Shown: one piece after another, positions 11,581 through 21,760 of the stretch
Layout: the number at the start of each line of letters is the position of its first letter
Position numbering within the stretch: the stretch's first letter is position 1
Origin: Engraulis encrasicolus
Lineage: Eukaryota; Chordata; Actinopteri; Clupeiformes; Engraulidae
Direction: 5' to 3'
Length of the DNA stretch: 64,000 bases
NCBI RefSeq assembly: GCF_034702125.1
Contig: NC_085869.1
Location: forward strand, 13,136,907-13,200,906
The notes under the pieces: model-generated
Databases searched by the model: none
What the model saw: only the letters and a program-made list of their open reading frames with translations
Told to the model about the DNA's origin: nothing
Position numbers and translations under genes: made by a program

Positions 11581-12360
11581 GGCAAAAGAAAGACAAAGAA
11601 AAAGCTTCTTTCCTCAGGCCATCCGCATTATGAACTCTTAGATCATAACATCCCACGCCTGCACATTTTTTGCCCCTGGCCCATTCATTTTACTGCATGC
11701 TTCACGGAAGTAGCTCTATGTATGCGACCAAAAGCATATCCTTTTTATCCGTGTATTTGGTGAGAGTCAAGTGAACTCTCCCGTAGGCCAGAGTTGCTAA
11801 TTTTACACAGGAATATTTGTTGTCCCTTCTCTGTCTCCAGCTGCGACACAGTGTTGTGTTTGGTCAAACAGCTTGACATGCGATTTAATCTCTTGTAGAT
11901 AATTAAATACACAACACGACTATCATCAGTGAGTAGCCTCAGCATAGCCTTAAGCCTACTACTACTACACAACTAGTACTCAAAATAACAGGAGATTTGT
12001 AGCACATGATATGACGCAGCTCCCATAGCTATACGAGGAAAATCCTGCACACAATCACAAAATTGTTCGGTAGAGACAGAAGGTGTTTGATTAAATGGAT
12101 TAAATTGTGATGTTGGGTGAATATCGGCTACAGGTATCTACTGGTATGCAAAGCCAACATATAAAAATAGGTGTTGGAATTTAGAGGCACACTTCACTGA
12201 GCAATGCCGTGTTCTCTTCTGTTTCTGTGATGTTTTCTATTATTTCAATCAGAAAAATCAAAGACCACTGGGACCTTTCTACTGTTTAAAAGTTCCATTA
12301 ACATGTTTATGTGGTCATTACTGCGATGGAAACATCCTTTCTCCCCCTCATCTTTTTTTC
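11581..12360. other. No recognisable feature
   Basis: Unique-looking sequence; nothing supportable. Confidence 0.4.
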
Positions 12361-12368
12361 CCTCCATT

Positions 12369-12590
12369 CAGGGCTGGACTGGACATCTGGTATAGCGGGC
12401 ATTTCCCGGTGGGCATCAGACCCTTGTGAGCCCCTATTCTCAGAAATGTTTTTTTTTTTTACATGACTGAAAATAGGGGCCCACGAGGGTGCAGGGCTCA
12501 CCGGTGAGTCAGTTCTGCGCCACTAATTATGAGGGGCCCCTTTAATCAAAAAAAGTGCCCGGGCCCTATTTCTCCCCCAGTGCAGTCCTG
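12369..12590 (+). mobile_element. hAT-type MITE, CAGGGCTGGACTGG family (best-bounded copy)
   Basis: Perfect 8-bp TSD cctccatt at 12361-12368 and 12591-12598. Ends are CAGGGCTGGACTGG and, from the other side, CAGGACTGCACTG. The body runs GCGGGCATTTCCCGGTGGGC, a hairpin of TAGGGGC/GCCCCTA words around a T-run, GAGTCAGTTCTGCGCC, ATTATGAGGGGCCCC, then GTGCCCGGGCCCTATTTCTC. No coding capacity. Related copies: 4338, 19107, 20982 and 28107. Confidence 0.95.
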
Positions 12591-12844
12591 CCTCCATTAG
12601 TAGGGCCTATATCTCTGAAAAGTTTGCCTTGGATGGCGTCCTTCACTTCCCCCAGCCTCAAGGTCTTCTCCCCGCCGTCATGTTGCACATAAATTGCTGA
12701 ATATAAAGGCCTTGTTTCCAGTCTGTTTCACGCGGGCGGCAGTTGTTGCCAGCCCAGGCCGTTCATATTTGTTCGCCGCTCAGGAGGCACTTAGGTGGAA
12801 AAGGGGCTGCTTCGCTCAACACCTGCACCACCTGAGACATACAT

Positions 12845-12890
12845 CACCCCCACCCCCACCCCCACCCCCACCCCCACCCCCACCTCCACC
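12845..12890 (+). repeat. (CCCCCA)n minisatellite, G-quadruplex potential on the minus strand
   Basis: At least six CACCCC units in a row, then CACC triplets to about 12905. The complementary strand has consecutive GGGGGT runs, which meets the usual sequence rule for G-quadruplex formation. Confidence 0.9.
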
Positions 12891-12905
12891 AGCACCACCG
12901 CCACC

Positions 12906-13975
12906 CCACCTCAGTGCCCACAAGGTCACACAGTTACATTATCATTTTGTTCAGGATAATGCTTGGCTAGGAGACCGCAAATTAAAAAAAATCTTCCTTG
13001 ACAAAGACAATATATATCTTTCCTGACAATTTGCCCTCCAATGGTCCACTGTGACATTACTGCGCAGCCTACCCAGCTGCTGGAGGAAAAAATGCAGCAT
13101 AGGCCTTCTTATCACTGAAACACGGGAAAGCCTTATATCATTTTTGGTTCCGATACCATTAGACTTCAGAAGACTATGTGCGCTATCTATAGGAAATCAA
13201 CATTTAATTACACACCACTTTCCATCAAGGTATTTATTTGGTATTTAATAGTCTTATGGATTGTCTGCATGTCACAGCCTTTGATTCAGAGTGAATAAGC
13301 CATTTGTTATTCACTATTCCTCTTATTTCAAACACTTATGTACATTTAAAAGACTTGTAAAATTTGCCCCAGATATTTTAAACAGTTAACCCTGAGTGTG
13401 CAGTTCACTTATCATAACAAATGTAATGTAAATATATCTGCCCATGTGAATCAATGAAAAAGGCAATTTTCTTGTGCTATCTTACAAGGTCTTTGTCGTA
13501 CATTGAAGAGGCGCACGTGGAACAATGTCACCAAATTAAGTGGGACATCTTTCTTTCCAAAGACATTTGTGCTATCTTTTGCCATGTAAACCTACCTAGT
13601 GGATTGGAATACTCTGCACCAGTTATCTCAATAAAATCAAGGACCGTGCATCCCGCTCTATCATAATGTTACCCATAATAACCAGTTCTTGAGCATGAGG
13701 GGCAGGGACAACACAGCTTCAAAAAATAAAAATAATAATATTTTTTAAAAATATTCCCCTCTCTGCTTTCCAGCCCATGCGCCATTTCATTGGTTGCTGT
13801 CATTTGAACACCTATCGTATAACACTTTGCACACATTGGGTAAAATAGTGTTGTAGCAAAATGCATGCTGTATACATTGTAAAATCCAGATCCCTCATTC
13901 TTCCAAATACAGAACAAATGGATATTTTAAGTAATGGCTGCCATCATACAACAGAGTGATATTTCTGGATCTCTG
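12906..13975. other. No recognisable feature
   Basis: Unique-looking, mostly AT-rich. A short A/T-rich run lies at 13715-13750. No repeat ends or coding homology seen. Confidence 0.4.
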
Positions 13976-13978
13976 AGG

Positions 13979-14248
13979 GCAGTTCTGCCCTACAAAGCAA
14001 AAAGGCAGTAACTGCGCAGAGCTCAAAACTGAGTCAGTTGACTTTAAAATGATGCTGCAATCCAGTATAAGTGGTTTTTGGGATATTACTGAAATGTGAC
14101 AGTTTTGTTACTTTATATTACCACCCTTTTTCCAAATCAATCATTTTATTTATCTGTAGACTTTGATATATATATGGCATTAAAGTTATAGTTAGTCATT
14201 TTAAACAGCAATCCAGTTACTGCCCTTTTGCTTTGTAGGGCAGTTGTG
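13979..14248. mobile_element. MITE with 35-bp TIRs ending in a CAGTAACT motif
   Basis: The left TIR holds CTGCCCTACAAAGCAAAAAG, then GCAGTAACTG. The right TIR is its reverse complement with 2-3 differences. The outermost bases and the TSD are uncertain. The TIR resembles that of the element at 33147-33675 (CTGCCCTACAA, then GCAGTAACT), so the two are likely related families. Confidence 0.8.
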
Positions 14249-14559
14249 GTTAGTTATTGGGCTCATTTATGTAAATTATTGATTAAGAACTCATTTGCTG
14301 CAAGGCTGGACTGTTGCATTGAATGAAAGTAAAAGTACTGTACCTTGTGGCTAGTTGATGGATAGACACGTGTCTCCCTCAAAGTCTTTTAACTGAGTTA
14401 CTTCCTCAAAACACACAAACCTCTCGTTGCCCCTGCTCTGACCCAACCTGAAGGCGGCACAAAATGTGCTGGAATGGTGAAATCCATCGTCTACCAATTT
14501 TGTTTTAATGACCACTCAACTACTGTTTGGGACTGACTGTGAGAAACAGGGAGCGAAGG

Positions 14560-14733
14560 CAGTGCTGTGTAACTGTTAGAGGAAGAAATGGTGCTCTATA
14601 CTTAGTTTATCAGCAGCAGTGAGTCCGCCCTGCACTGCATGACAGTACAACCTATGCTATCCTCTATGCATAGATTTGAAAACTGTTACATACATTTTTG
14701 ACAATAAAGTTCGACTTGGCTTGACTAGATTAG
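14560..14733 (+). mobile_element. L2-like LINE 3' tail
   Basis: Ends in TTTTTGACAATAAAGTTCGA, followed by CTTGGCTTGACTA units. This is the polyadenylation-like word and pentameric tail of the LINE family also seen at 25.2 and 60.5 kb. The upstream limit is approximate. Confidence 0.6.
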
Positions 14734-14841
14734 GTGAATGAATGAATGAATGAATGAATGAATGAATGAATGAATGAATGAATGAATGAATGAATGAATG
14801 AATGAATGAATGAATGAATGAATGAATGAATGAACGAATGA
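14734..14841 (+). repeat. (TGAA)n microsatellite
   Basis: About 26 TGAA units directly after the LINE tail, one interrupted by TGAACGAATG. It probably expanded from the LINE tail. Confidence 0.97.
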
Positions 14842-15617
14842 AAGGACAAATTTGTTTGATCATTCTTGATATACAACATGGAACAGAAAACTGAACCTAT
14901 ATTAAAAGAAGGAAATAGTCAGGCGTGACACAAAAAAGCCCTAAGCCTTAAATCCATTTCCAATAAATTAAGGCATATGGAAGCATTCTTACATATACGT
15001 ATGTCACGTGTGAGATTTTGCTTTCTTTTTCATGTTTGCTGTGCCATTTAATTTGGGTTGTTTTGCAGTGTTTTGACTTGTGTGTGCCATGTATTCACAT
15101 TTCTGTGTGCAGTGTCTAATCCCCAGTGCCTTCTAATGCCACCTGATAACGACTTTCTATTAGACCAATCAAGAGTTGCTAATTGGTGAGTTGGGCTTGA
15201 TTGGGGACAGGTGTGCGCAGGGAGCAGGTCTCTATTTCTTTCTCAACTGGCACTGCACAGGAGAGCACGGGGGCACAGGGTGAACAGGCCGGTGAGGTGA
15301 GAGCAGCGCTTGAGGAGGGAACTGACGAAACTGGATGCAGTGAACATTTGTGGACTTTGTCTGTGACAGAAGACAACGGCAAGAGACCCGTCCAGGTCCC
15401 CGGCTGCCTTGGTGGAGATTCACCGAGCACCACATCCTCGGGCTTCAGATTATGCCTGTGCCCAGACTGAAGGCTACGTGACTCCAAATCCTTCTGGTTG
15501 ATCTACTAGCACCGTTTCGCTGCCGAGTGTTTCCTCTGTTGCAGTGGCTGCGTGTTCAGGTTCTGCTCCGCCTGCCCTCTGCCGGGCCCCTGTGCCGCTC
15601 TGGTCTGTGCTGCTCCG

Positions 15618-15866
15618 GACCTGGGTCAAAGACGTCCAGAATGAAATTGTCCTTCAGTGTAACGGATACCTTCTGCTGACTGTAACTGTAAAAAGCATGA
15701 CTTTATTTATTTATTTTTTTCCAGTGAATTCATGAAAGCCTCCGCTGTCATCCATTCACTTGAAACAATTTAAAAATTATGTTTTTTTACAGTTACAGTC
15801 AGCAGAAGGTATCCGTTACACTGAAGGACAATTTCATTTTGGACGTCTTTGACCCACCTGTGGCCT
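15618..15866. repeat. Near-perfect inverted repeat, arms about 76 bp
   Basis: 15620-15696 and 15782-15862 are reverse complements with about one mismatch. Each arm carries GGTCAAAGACGTCC, AATGAAATTGTCCTTCAG, TGTAACGGATACC and TTACAGT-type words. The loop is about 85 bp and T-rich at its left. The high identity indicates a recent fold-back MITE or inverted duplication. Confidence 0.93.
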
Positions 15867-15922
15867 GCTCATCTGCTGTGCTGCTGCTGCCCCTCGGTTG
15901 CTGCCCATCTGCTGACTACGTC

Positions 15923-16519
15923 CCAATTCGAAACAGGGAAGGCAGCTGTCCTTCCAGTGAGCTAACTGGACATCGAGTCATGAAGTGTGGATCGAAACGA
16001 AAAATTGCTTTATTTCCTCTCTCGGCAGTTGACTGCATTTGTGGGCGTAACGAGGATATTTCGAGGATACATCAGATGCTGACTTCGCTGCCTTGGTACC
16101 CAACATGCTGTGCGCCACCTCCCTCTCAACCGGAAACCTGAAAAACAAACATGGCTACTACCCAAGCTACTACCTTATCATACTCTTTATTCTGACACTT
16201 ATGTATGTAGATATTGAAAATCGAATGCATAAATCAACATTGTAGTATCTAAATATGCTGTCGCTAGATCTATTTATAGCCTATTTTACGATTCCGCCGT
16301 CTGACGATCATTCACCGTTCAAATAGCATGCGTAAGCTAAGCGCTAACGTGATGAACGTAACTCCCGCCATGAATCGCAACAATCGCCGTAACATCAAAT
16401 GCGCAAGGCGGCGCACTCGTTAGTGCCGTTCGTAACGGCTGCCTCATCAGCTAACTGATCAGTGACCTGTTTATGTAGGAGGAGAGTCATCGAGTCACTG
16501 CCTCCCGTTTCGAATTCAG
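15923..16519. mobile_element. Nested DNA transposon, 8-bp TSD, TIR AATTCGAAACRGG
   Basis: Left end CCAATTCGAAACAGGGAAGG and right end (read inward) CTGAATTCGAAACGGGAGG. Flanking octamers actacgtc (15915-15922) and cctacgtc (16520-16527) match at 7 of 8. The 597-bp interior is rich in CGTAAC/GCGCTAACG words and has no recognisable frame. An 8-bp TSD suggests hAT or another 8-bp-TSD superfamily. Confidence 0.7.
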
Positions 16520-16829
16520 CCTACGTCTGCTGCTGCTTGCTGTCGCTATCCTGCTGCTGCTTGGGCTGTTGTTGCTGGGTTACTGCTACTGCTGGGGTTG
16601 GGTATCGGTGACGTGACCACAGGACTGAACTTTAGTTTTAGGAGAAAGACTCTGAACATTGGAACTTAGACTTGGACTGAGTATTTTAAAAGAAAGAAAT
16701 TAAACTTCATTAACTTTACATCCTGTGTCCATGATTACTCTGTTGCCTGCCACGTTCTTTGCTTGAGGTTTGCCTGGTCACGGGCAAAATAATGGTTCAA
16801 ACAAAAATGGGTAACTGACCCCTGTGACA

Positions 16830-17773
16830 TGTACCTGTAGATAAATTCTACCTACACATATGCATACCAACATCCACAAATAAACACATAGAAAAAGAAA
16901 CACATTGAAATAGTTCACCCGGCACATAACAACACGGGCACTCCCTTATATTGCTGTTGAAACCATTTGTTCAAGTTTCCCTTAAAACTGTCTTTTTATC
17001 TGGTCATTTGGGAACTGCTTTAGACCTCTGCTGTTTTAGCTCTTAATTGCTTTCCCTGCCTCCTGCTCCCTCAGATCGACACAAATCTTTGTCCATCAAC
17101 ACAAACTGTTTCATTCTGTCACCTTGCTTCAGTGGGAGCTTTGTTTTCTGCCTCCACTAAAGTCAACTTATGTGAACTGAACACAAATGCAACACAACAC
17201 AACACCCCAACTTTTTTGCTTTGGCTTTGCTTGACATTTAATTCTTTTTTTTCCTCAACAGGGCAATGGACTGCTTTCAGTTTGGTTAGGTGACATTTAT
17301 TCAAGTATGTTAAACGTATTTTCTCTCAGTGAAGGACTCATCAATCTTGTTTAAAGCGAATGCTCTATATTGGAATCTCTGTTGTCAAGCTTAGAATGGG
17401 AAACTCAGATGCCCCCCATGGGAGTAGAGTCAATGCTGCCGGTGCCAAACAGCAGATTGAAGCATTCTAAAAATAAAGTACTGTTCCTCTGGTTCAGCTG
17501 AACTGGCTTTGTTACTCATTATTTATACATGATTTCTCCATAGTTATCTTGCAACACAACCAATAACACTGTACAATCACTGCTCTCTACTGTAGTCTAC
17601 ACTGAATGTACTTGAGGTTTTTGGAAGAAATACACCATGGCGAAAATGTTGCCGTCTAGCCTGACTTGAATAATTCAAAATGTTTTAATACACAGGGGTG
17701 CTCTTTAGTCTGAAATAGAAGCCTTGATAATCACTAACCATGACTGCTTCCACAGATCTACTTAGAAAATAAG
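16830..17773. other. No recognisable feature
   Basis: Unique-looking sequence; nothing supportable. Confidence 0.4.
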
Positions 17774-17781
17774 TGTACATT

Positions 17782-18254
17782 CAGTGCTGGACTGGGCCAA
17801 AATATCAGGCCGGTCATTTTCAGCTACAGTGAGTTCGGTCCACTAGGCATTGAGGGAGACGTTGGCATCGTCTACATGAGACATTTAATTCAGAATTAAA
17901 TCACTTTAATTCTGAATAAAGCTTAATTCCGCTTTGAAAACGTCATGTAAATACTTTGGAATTAAATGAAAGATCAAAGTAAACTCAGCGGAACTATTTA
18001 ATTCTGAATTATTAATTCGGAATTAAAAAATGTCATGCAAACGTAGCCGATAAAGCCAGTCGCATCATATTAAGTAATCTATTATGAGCTATTTTGACCC
18101 CAACAGCCAAAATGAATATTTAAATCAGACTCGGAGAGGTTAGCTGCAGTGGCATGAGGACTGAAACCACTACATTGGGGGGAGGACCAGGCCAAAATCA
18201 TCAACAGTCCACCGGGCACATGCCCTGTATGTCTTAATGGTCGATCCAGCCATG
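17782..18254 (+). mobile_element. hAT-type MITE interrupted by an AT-rich MITE
   Basis: Ends CAGTGCTGGACTGGGCC and (read inward) CATGGCTGGATCGACC. Octamers tgtacatt and tgtacata flank it (7 of 8). A second, reverse copy starts at 40651 and lacks the inner insertion at 17866, giving an empty site for it. Confidence 0.85.
17866..18050. mobile_element. AT-rich palindromic MITE nested in the hAT
   Basis: Left end CGTCTACATGAGACATTTAA and right end (read inward) CGGCTACGTTTGCATGACAT, with repeated AATTCMGAATTAA and ATTCCGAATT words in both directions. The related hAT copy at 40651 has no insert at the matching position. The TSD is unclear, so the superfamily is open. Confidence 0.75.
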
Positions 18255-18910
18255 TGTACATAGCTGTCTTGCTGTCTCAGTGTCTGCCTCAATGTTTTCA
18301 TACATTGCAACTGCACTTCAAGCGAGGAGGTCCAGTTAAACCAAACAAGTTGTATTGAGTGAGAAATAGATATAATTTTTTCTTAATTAAAAATTAATTC
18401 CCTTTTAAATAATTCCCCTGCTGAATTTCACCAAAATTCTTACAGTATCCTGCCAGAAATACAAATACAGACTACAAAGTTATGTCCTGTTTTGTGCACA
18501 GTAATGCTGTCCTTTTCATATTATTTAGAGGATTTCTACGTAATTCATGTGGGGAAAGTATGTTTGATCCAGATGGTGTACGCCCATAATCAGCTCATCA
18601 TGTTTTTTTAATATAGGCCTACGTACAGAGCAACACAGTTTCTGTTCATCTTCAGCCTCCATAAATACAGAGAAATAGATACAGTATACACAACAGAATA
18701 CAATATCACACCTCTTTGTGTATTACATTATTGGGCCACCAGGTTGACTGGCAGAGTAAACTAAGATGAGTATTATTTAGCAGCTGTCACAAGTGCAAAC
18801 ATGATCTGTAGTTCAGAAAACATAGCTCGCCGCTTACTATTCTTTTTTTTCCTAATTTTATTTCTTGGTGTGAACAAGGCGTTTCGCCCAGTCATCAGGT
18901 TCGCCCATGG
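18255..18910. other. No recognisable feature
   Basis: AT-rich unique-looking sequence; nothing supportable. Confidence 0.4.
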
Positions 18911-18930
18911 ATGATATGCTCTAATGCCTA

Positions 18931-18985
<55 letters not shown>
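18931..18985 (+). repeat. (TC)n microsatellite
   Basis: An uninterrupted CT run of about 55 bp, with a second short run at 19000-19015. Confidence 0.97.
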
Positions 18986-18989
<4 letters not shown>

Positions 18990-19106
18990 GCCTGTATCCA
19001 TCTCTCTCTCTCCCTCCGCCTCCAGTTCAACACTTCAAGCTGTCTGTGTGCAAAGCAGCATGCTGGCTGGGCCATGGCAAACGAGCCTGCAGTTCTGTTC
19101 TTCATG

Positions 19107-19700
19107 CAGGGCTGGACTGGCCATCTGGCATAGCAGGCATTTCCCAGTGGGCCCTGCACCCTTGTGCGCACCTATTTTCAGAAAAGTAAAAAAAAAAATG
19201 TTTTACTTTTCTGAAAATACTGTAGGGCCCACGATGCTGCAGGGCCCACTGTTGAGTCAGTTCTGCAACGCTTATTATGAGGGGCACCTTAAAGGGACAC
19301 TGTGCAGGCAATGGTCAAAAAAGGTACTGCAACTATGCTGTCCATTGAAACTGGGCTGCCTATTGCCAAATTTGATATTTACATGAAAGTTCACTAAGTA
19401 ATAAACAAATATTTTCTAGTATGGTCCAAGTACAAGTCGTTTTAGCAGCTAAAAATGGCTATTTTTGGAAATTCAAAATGGCGGACCATGGAGAAGATCC
19501 CCCTTTTCATGTATGAAAAGTGCAATTTTTCCAGTCATAATGAATACTTAGAATTTGATGCTGGTGGTAAGCATTCATGAAAAAGGTAACATTAGTGAAT
19601 GGGCAGCATGCATTCTGGAAATAAACAACTAAAAATCTCACACAGTGTCACTTTAAAGCCAAAAGTGCCCGGGCCCTATTTCTCCCCCAGATCAGCCCTG
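19107..19700 (+). mobile_element. hAT-type MITE, CAGGGCTGGACTGG family, split by a TTAA MITE
   Basis: Family body as at 12369, with octamers tcttcatg (19099-19106) and tcttcagg (19701-19708) matching at 7 of 8. The core hairpin TTTTCAGAAAAGTA / TACTTTTCTGAAAA is intact. The element is split at its GGCACC / AGCC junction by the 360-bp element at 19293. Confidence 0.92.
19293..19652. mobile_element. TTAA-flanked (piggyBac-type) MITE, nested copy
   Basis: TTAA at 19289-19292 and 19653-19656. Ends are AGGGACACTGTG and (read inward) AGTGACACTGTG. The insertion interrupts a hAT MITE whose uninterrupted relatives show the empty site. Other copies lie at 28888-29247 (left TIR partly deleted) and 48950-49120 (fragment). 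No coding capacity. Confidence 0.9.
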
Positions 19701-20035
19701 TCTTCAGGGGCCCGCTGGGCTCCGTTCAGTAGATTACCTGTGGCAGCGCATTTCCACCTGGTAATGAGCGCTAAGCACGACCCCTGAAGGTGAATACAGA
19801 AAGCACCCGCGACTCTGATGTGATTAGGGGGTCACAGCATACACAGCAGCTGTTGTGTTGACAGTGCACTGCGGGCAGGGCTTGGTTTGGTTTTGGAAGA
19901 TGGCTGGATCAACATGCAAAGCGAACCGAGAACATCTTTGGGTAAATACCGTAAAAGGAGCTTTTCCTAGGTGCCTGTGCCTCATATTTTGTGACTGAAT
20001 TTCATAGATGATGACACAATTCTGTGTCAGCTAAT

Positions 20036-20196
20036 GCCTCTTTTCCACTGGCAGTTTTCGATACAGTACGACTCGGACGTCATTTTTTGCTTTACGATTG
20101 AGCTGTGTCAGGCCTATTAGAAAAGCAAAAAGTGGCGGCCAAGTCGCGCTGTGTCGAGCTGTAGGCCTACCAGAAAACCAGCAGTGGAAAAGAGGC
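20036..20196. mobile_element. Short MITE, TIR GCCTCTTTTCCACTGG, AT flanks
   Basis: Left GCCTCTTTTCCACTGGCAG and right (read inward) GCCTCTTTTCCACTGCTGG, flanked by AT on each side. The inside is a second inverted pair (ACTCGGACGTC-like / GTCGCGCTGTGTCGAGC). A 2-bp AT duplication would suit ISL2EU-type elements, but that is inference. A related copy is at about 29855-29990. Confidence 0.75.
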
Positions 20197-20970
20197 ATAT
20201 CTGTCTGTCTTGATAGCAACACCAGACACTTGTCAGAATCTCTTCTGTCAGGCTCCACAAATTATTTGAGGCAGGCAGATTTGTAATATTAAAGATAGGT
20301 CATAATATATTAAGTCCACTCAACATTTATAATGGTAATACTTCTGATTCTGCAGAGAATATACTGTTTGTGGTTGAAATTCAGTTAAAAAAGTAGATGT
20401 TCAGACCGTTGCAGTGATAAATCTTAGTTAGACAGGGAATTATGGGGAAATATTAGTAAATTAAATTATTTAGTCATTTGCCGATACATCAACTGATGAA
20501 TTGCAGGGTGAAAATTGGCTTTTAATGTTTTGCATTATTTAGTAAATAGCACTGTCTGGAATTAATTTGCACATATTGAGCTGATGCTACCGTTGCTGTA
20601 GTATATGTTATATATTACCTATGTAGACTAGCCTATCATACTGTGATGAATTATGGACATAAAAATATTGGAATATTTATGAGAGAAGGCTACACTCTAT
20701 GCATCTCTCCTGCAGATGAATGCAAAAGTCTTGAACCTGTGAAAAAGCACAATCCCGGGGGACTATTTGCAGGCTACCTAACCTCGGAGATGCTACACCC
20801 ACAATTTAACACTTCAGAGGCAACTGCACGCTATTATCTCCTAAGCTCGTCACTTTCAATGATGATTTACAGTTGGGACCTCCGTATTGATTTGTCACTG
20901 ATCGCGAGTAGCCAACTGTGCCTGAAATGTGGAGTTGCATGTGGGCTGACCTGTAGAGAGAGTGTTGCTT
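20197..20970. other. No recognisable feature
   Basis: Unique-looking sequence. The 121-codon frame at 20643-21008 runs into the next hAT MITE and shows no known domain, so I treat it as chance. Confidence 0.4.
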
Positions 20971-20981
20971 TGGTCAGTTCA

Positions 20982-21183
20982 CTGGGCTGGATTGGCCATC
21001 TGGCATAGCGCACTCTTGTGGGCCCCTATTTTCAGAAATCTTAAAAAAAAAAAAACGTTTTTACATTTCTGAAAATAGGGGCCCTCAAGGGTGCGGGGCC
21101 CTGCGTTGAGTCAGTTTTGTGTTATGAGGGGCCCATTTAAGCCAAAAGTGCCCAGGTCCTATTTCTCCCCCAGACCAGTCCTG
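20982..21183 (+). mobile_element. hAT-type MITE, CAGGGCTGGACTGG family
   Basis: Family body with core hairpin (CCCCTATTTTCAGAAAT / ATTTCTGAAAATAGGGG around an A-run). The 16-mer TGGTCAGTTCACTGGG occurs at 20971-20986 and again at 21187-21202, longer than the usual 8-bp hAT duplication and overlapping the left end, so the insertion junction was probably remodelled. Confidence 0.88.
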
Positions 21184-21202
21184 CCCTGGTCAGTTCACTG
21201 GG

Positions 21203-21760
21203 AGCTCTGTGCTTCACCACCCTCTCAGATCATCAAACACTATAGCCTTTTCTTTTGGGTCTGGGGGTGTATGCTATGGGGGTTGGTGTGAGCGGCTCGG
21301 GTTGGGGTCGGCTCTGCCCCCGTGCTCTTGGCGCCACTTAGCCATTAGTTCCTCTTGAGTGGCAGTCACTCCTGGCAAATGGGCTCATTAACAAGCGCTC
21401 CAGTCGCTGTGTGGGCAATTTAACTCCCCCCGATTAGCTCTGCTCGCAGCCTTAATCTTCCCAACAAATGATGGACACTGCCTGGGAAATTGAAACCCTC
21501 CTCGCCAAAATAGGGCCATGTTATTATAACATAAAGAATGGCTATTAAACTGTCCGAGGGATACTGGACTTCACCATAATACGAGAGGAAGACGACTACG
21601 GCTTTCCATGGCTGTCCACAGGACCCTAAGTGATTTTTATTGCGTCTTTGCCTTTTTCCTTTGAGGTGGAAAGAGAAGGCTAAAAGCATGAACAATCCAT
21701 TTCCGATGTGCTGGTCTGGGAGGACAGAGTCATTTAGACTAGGATTGGTGGGTTGTACTG
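21203..21760. other. Unique sequence with conserved-element-like texture
   Basis: No repeat seen. Bases 21330-21560 are compositionally balanced and contain TCATTAACAAGCG, GCAATTTAACTCC and CGATTAGCTCTGC. A distal enhancer is possible; only cross-species alignment can tell. The 91-codon minus-strand frame at 21420-21695 is not recognisable. Confidence 0.25.

Larger units (their letters stand above)
15002..16829. mobile_element. Solo-LTR-like block interrupted by two insertions
   Basis: The block starts TGTCACGTGTGAG and ends ACCCCTGTGACA, i.e. TG...CA ends within a 6-bp TGTCAC/GTGACA inverted repeat, as in LTRs of fish gypsy-like elements. An AATTAAACTTCATTA segment with a GC-rich CTG-repeat region (16525-16600) sits where a polyadenylation region would be. 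Without the 597-bp insert at 15923 it would be about 1.2 kb. The flanking bases do not show a clean 4-6 bp TSD and no second copy is in the window, so this is a structural inference. Short frames inside (e.g. 15201-15470) have no recognisable domain. Confidence 0.4.

Noticed and set aside
12694..13026. 110-codon frame with a proline run
   Set aside because: The proline stretch is the CCCCCA minisatellite and the flanks match no family.
14657..14863. Frame with repeated SFIH residues
   Set aside because: It is the (TGAA)n microsatellite read on the minus strand.
15201..15487. Overlapping 89- and 102-codon frames as an LTR-encoded protein
   Set aside because: They are on opposite strands of the same GC-rich segment, with no protease, RT or capsid-like motif.
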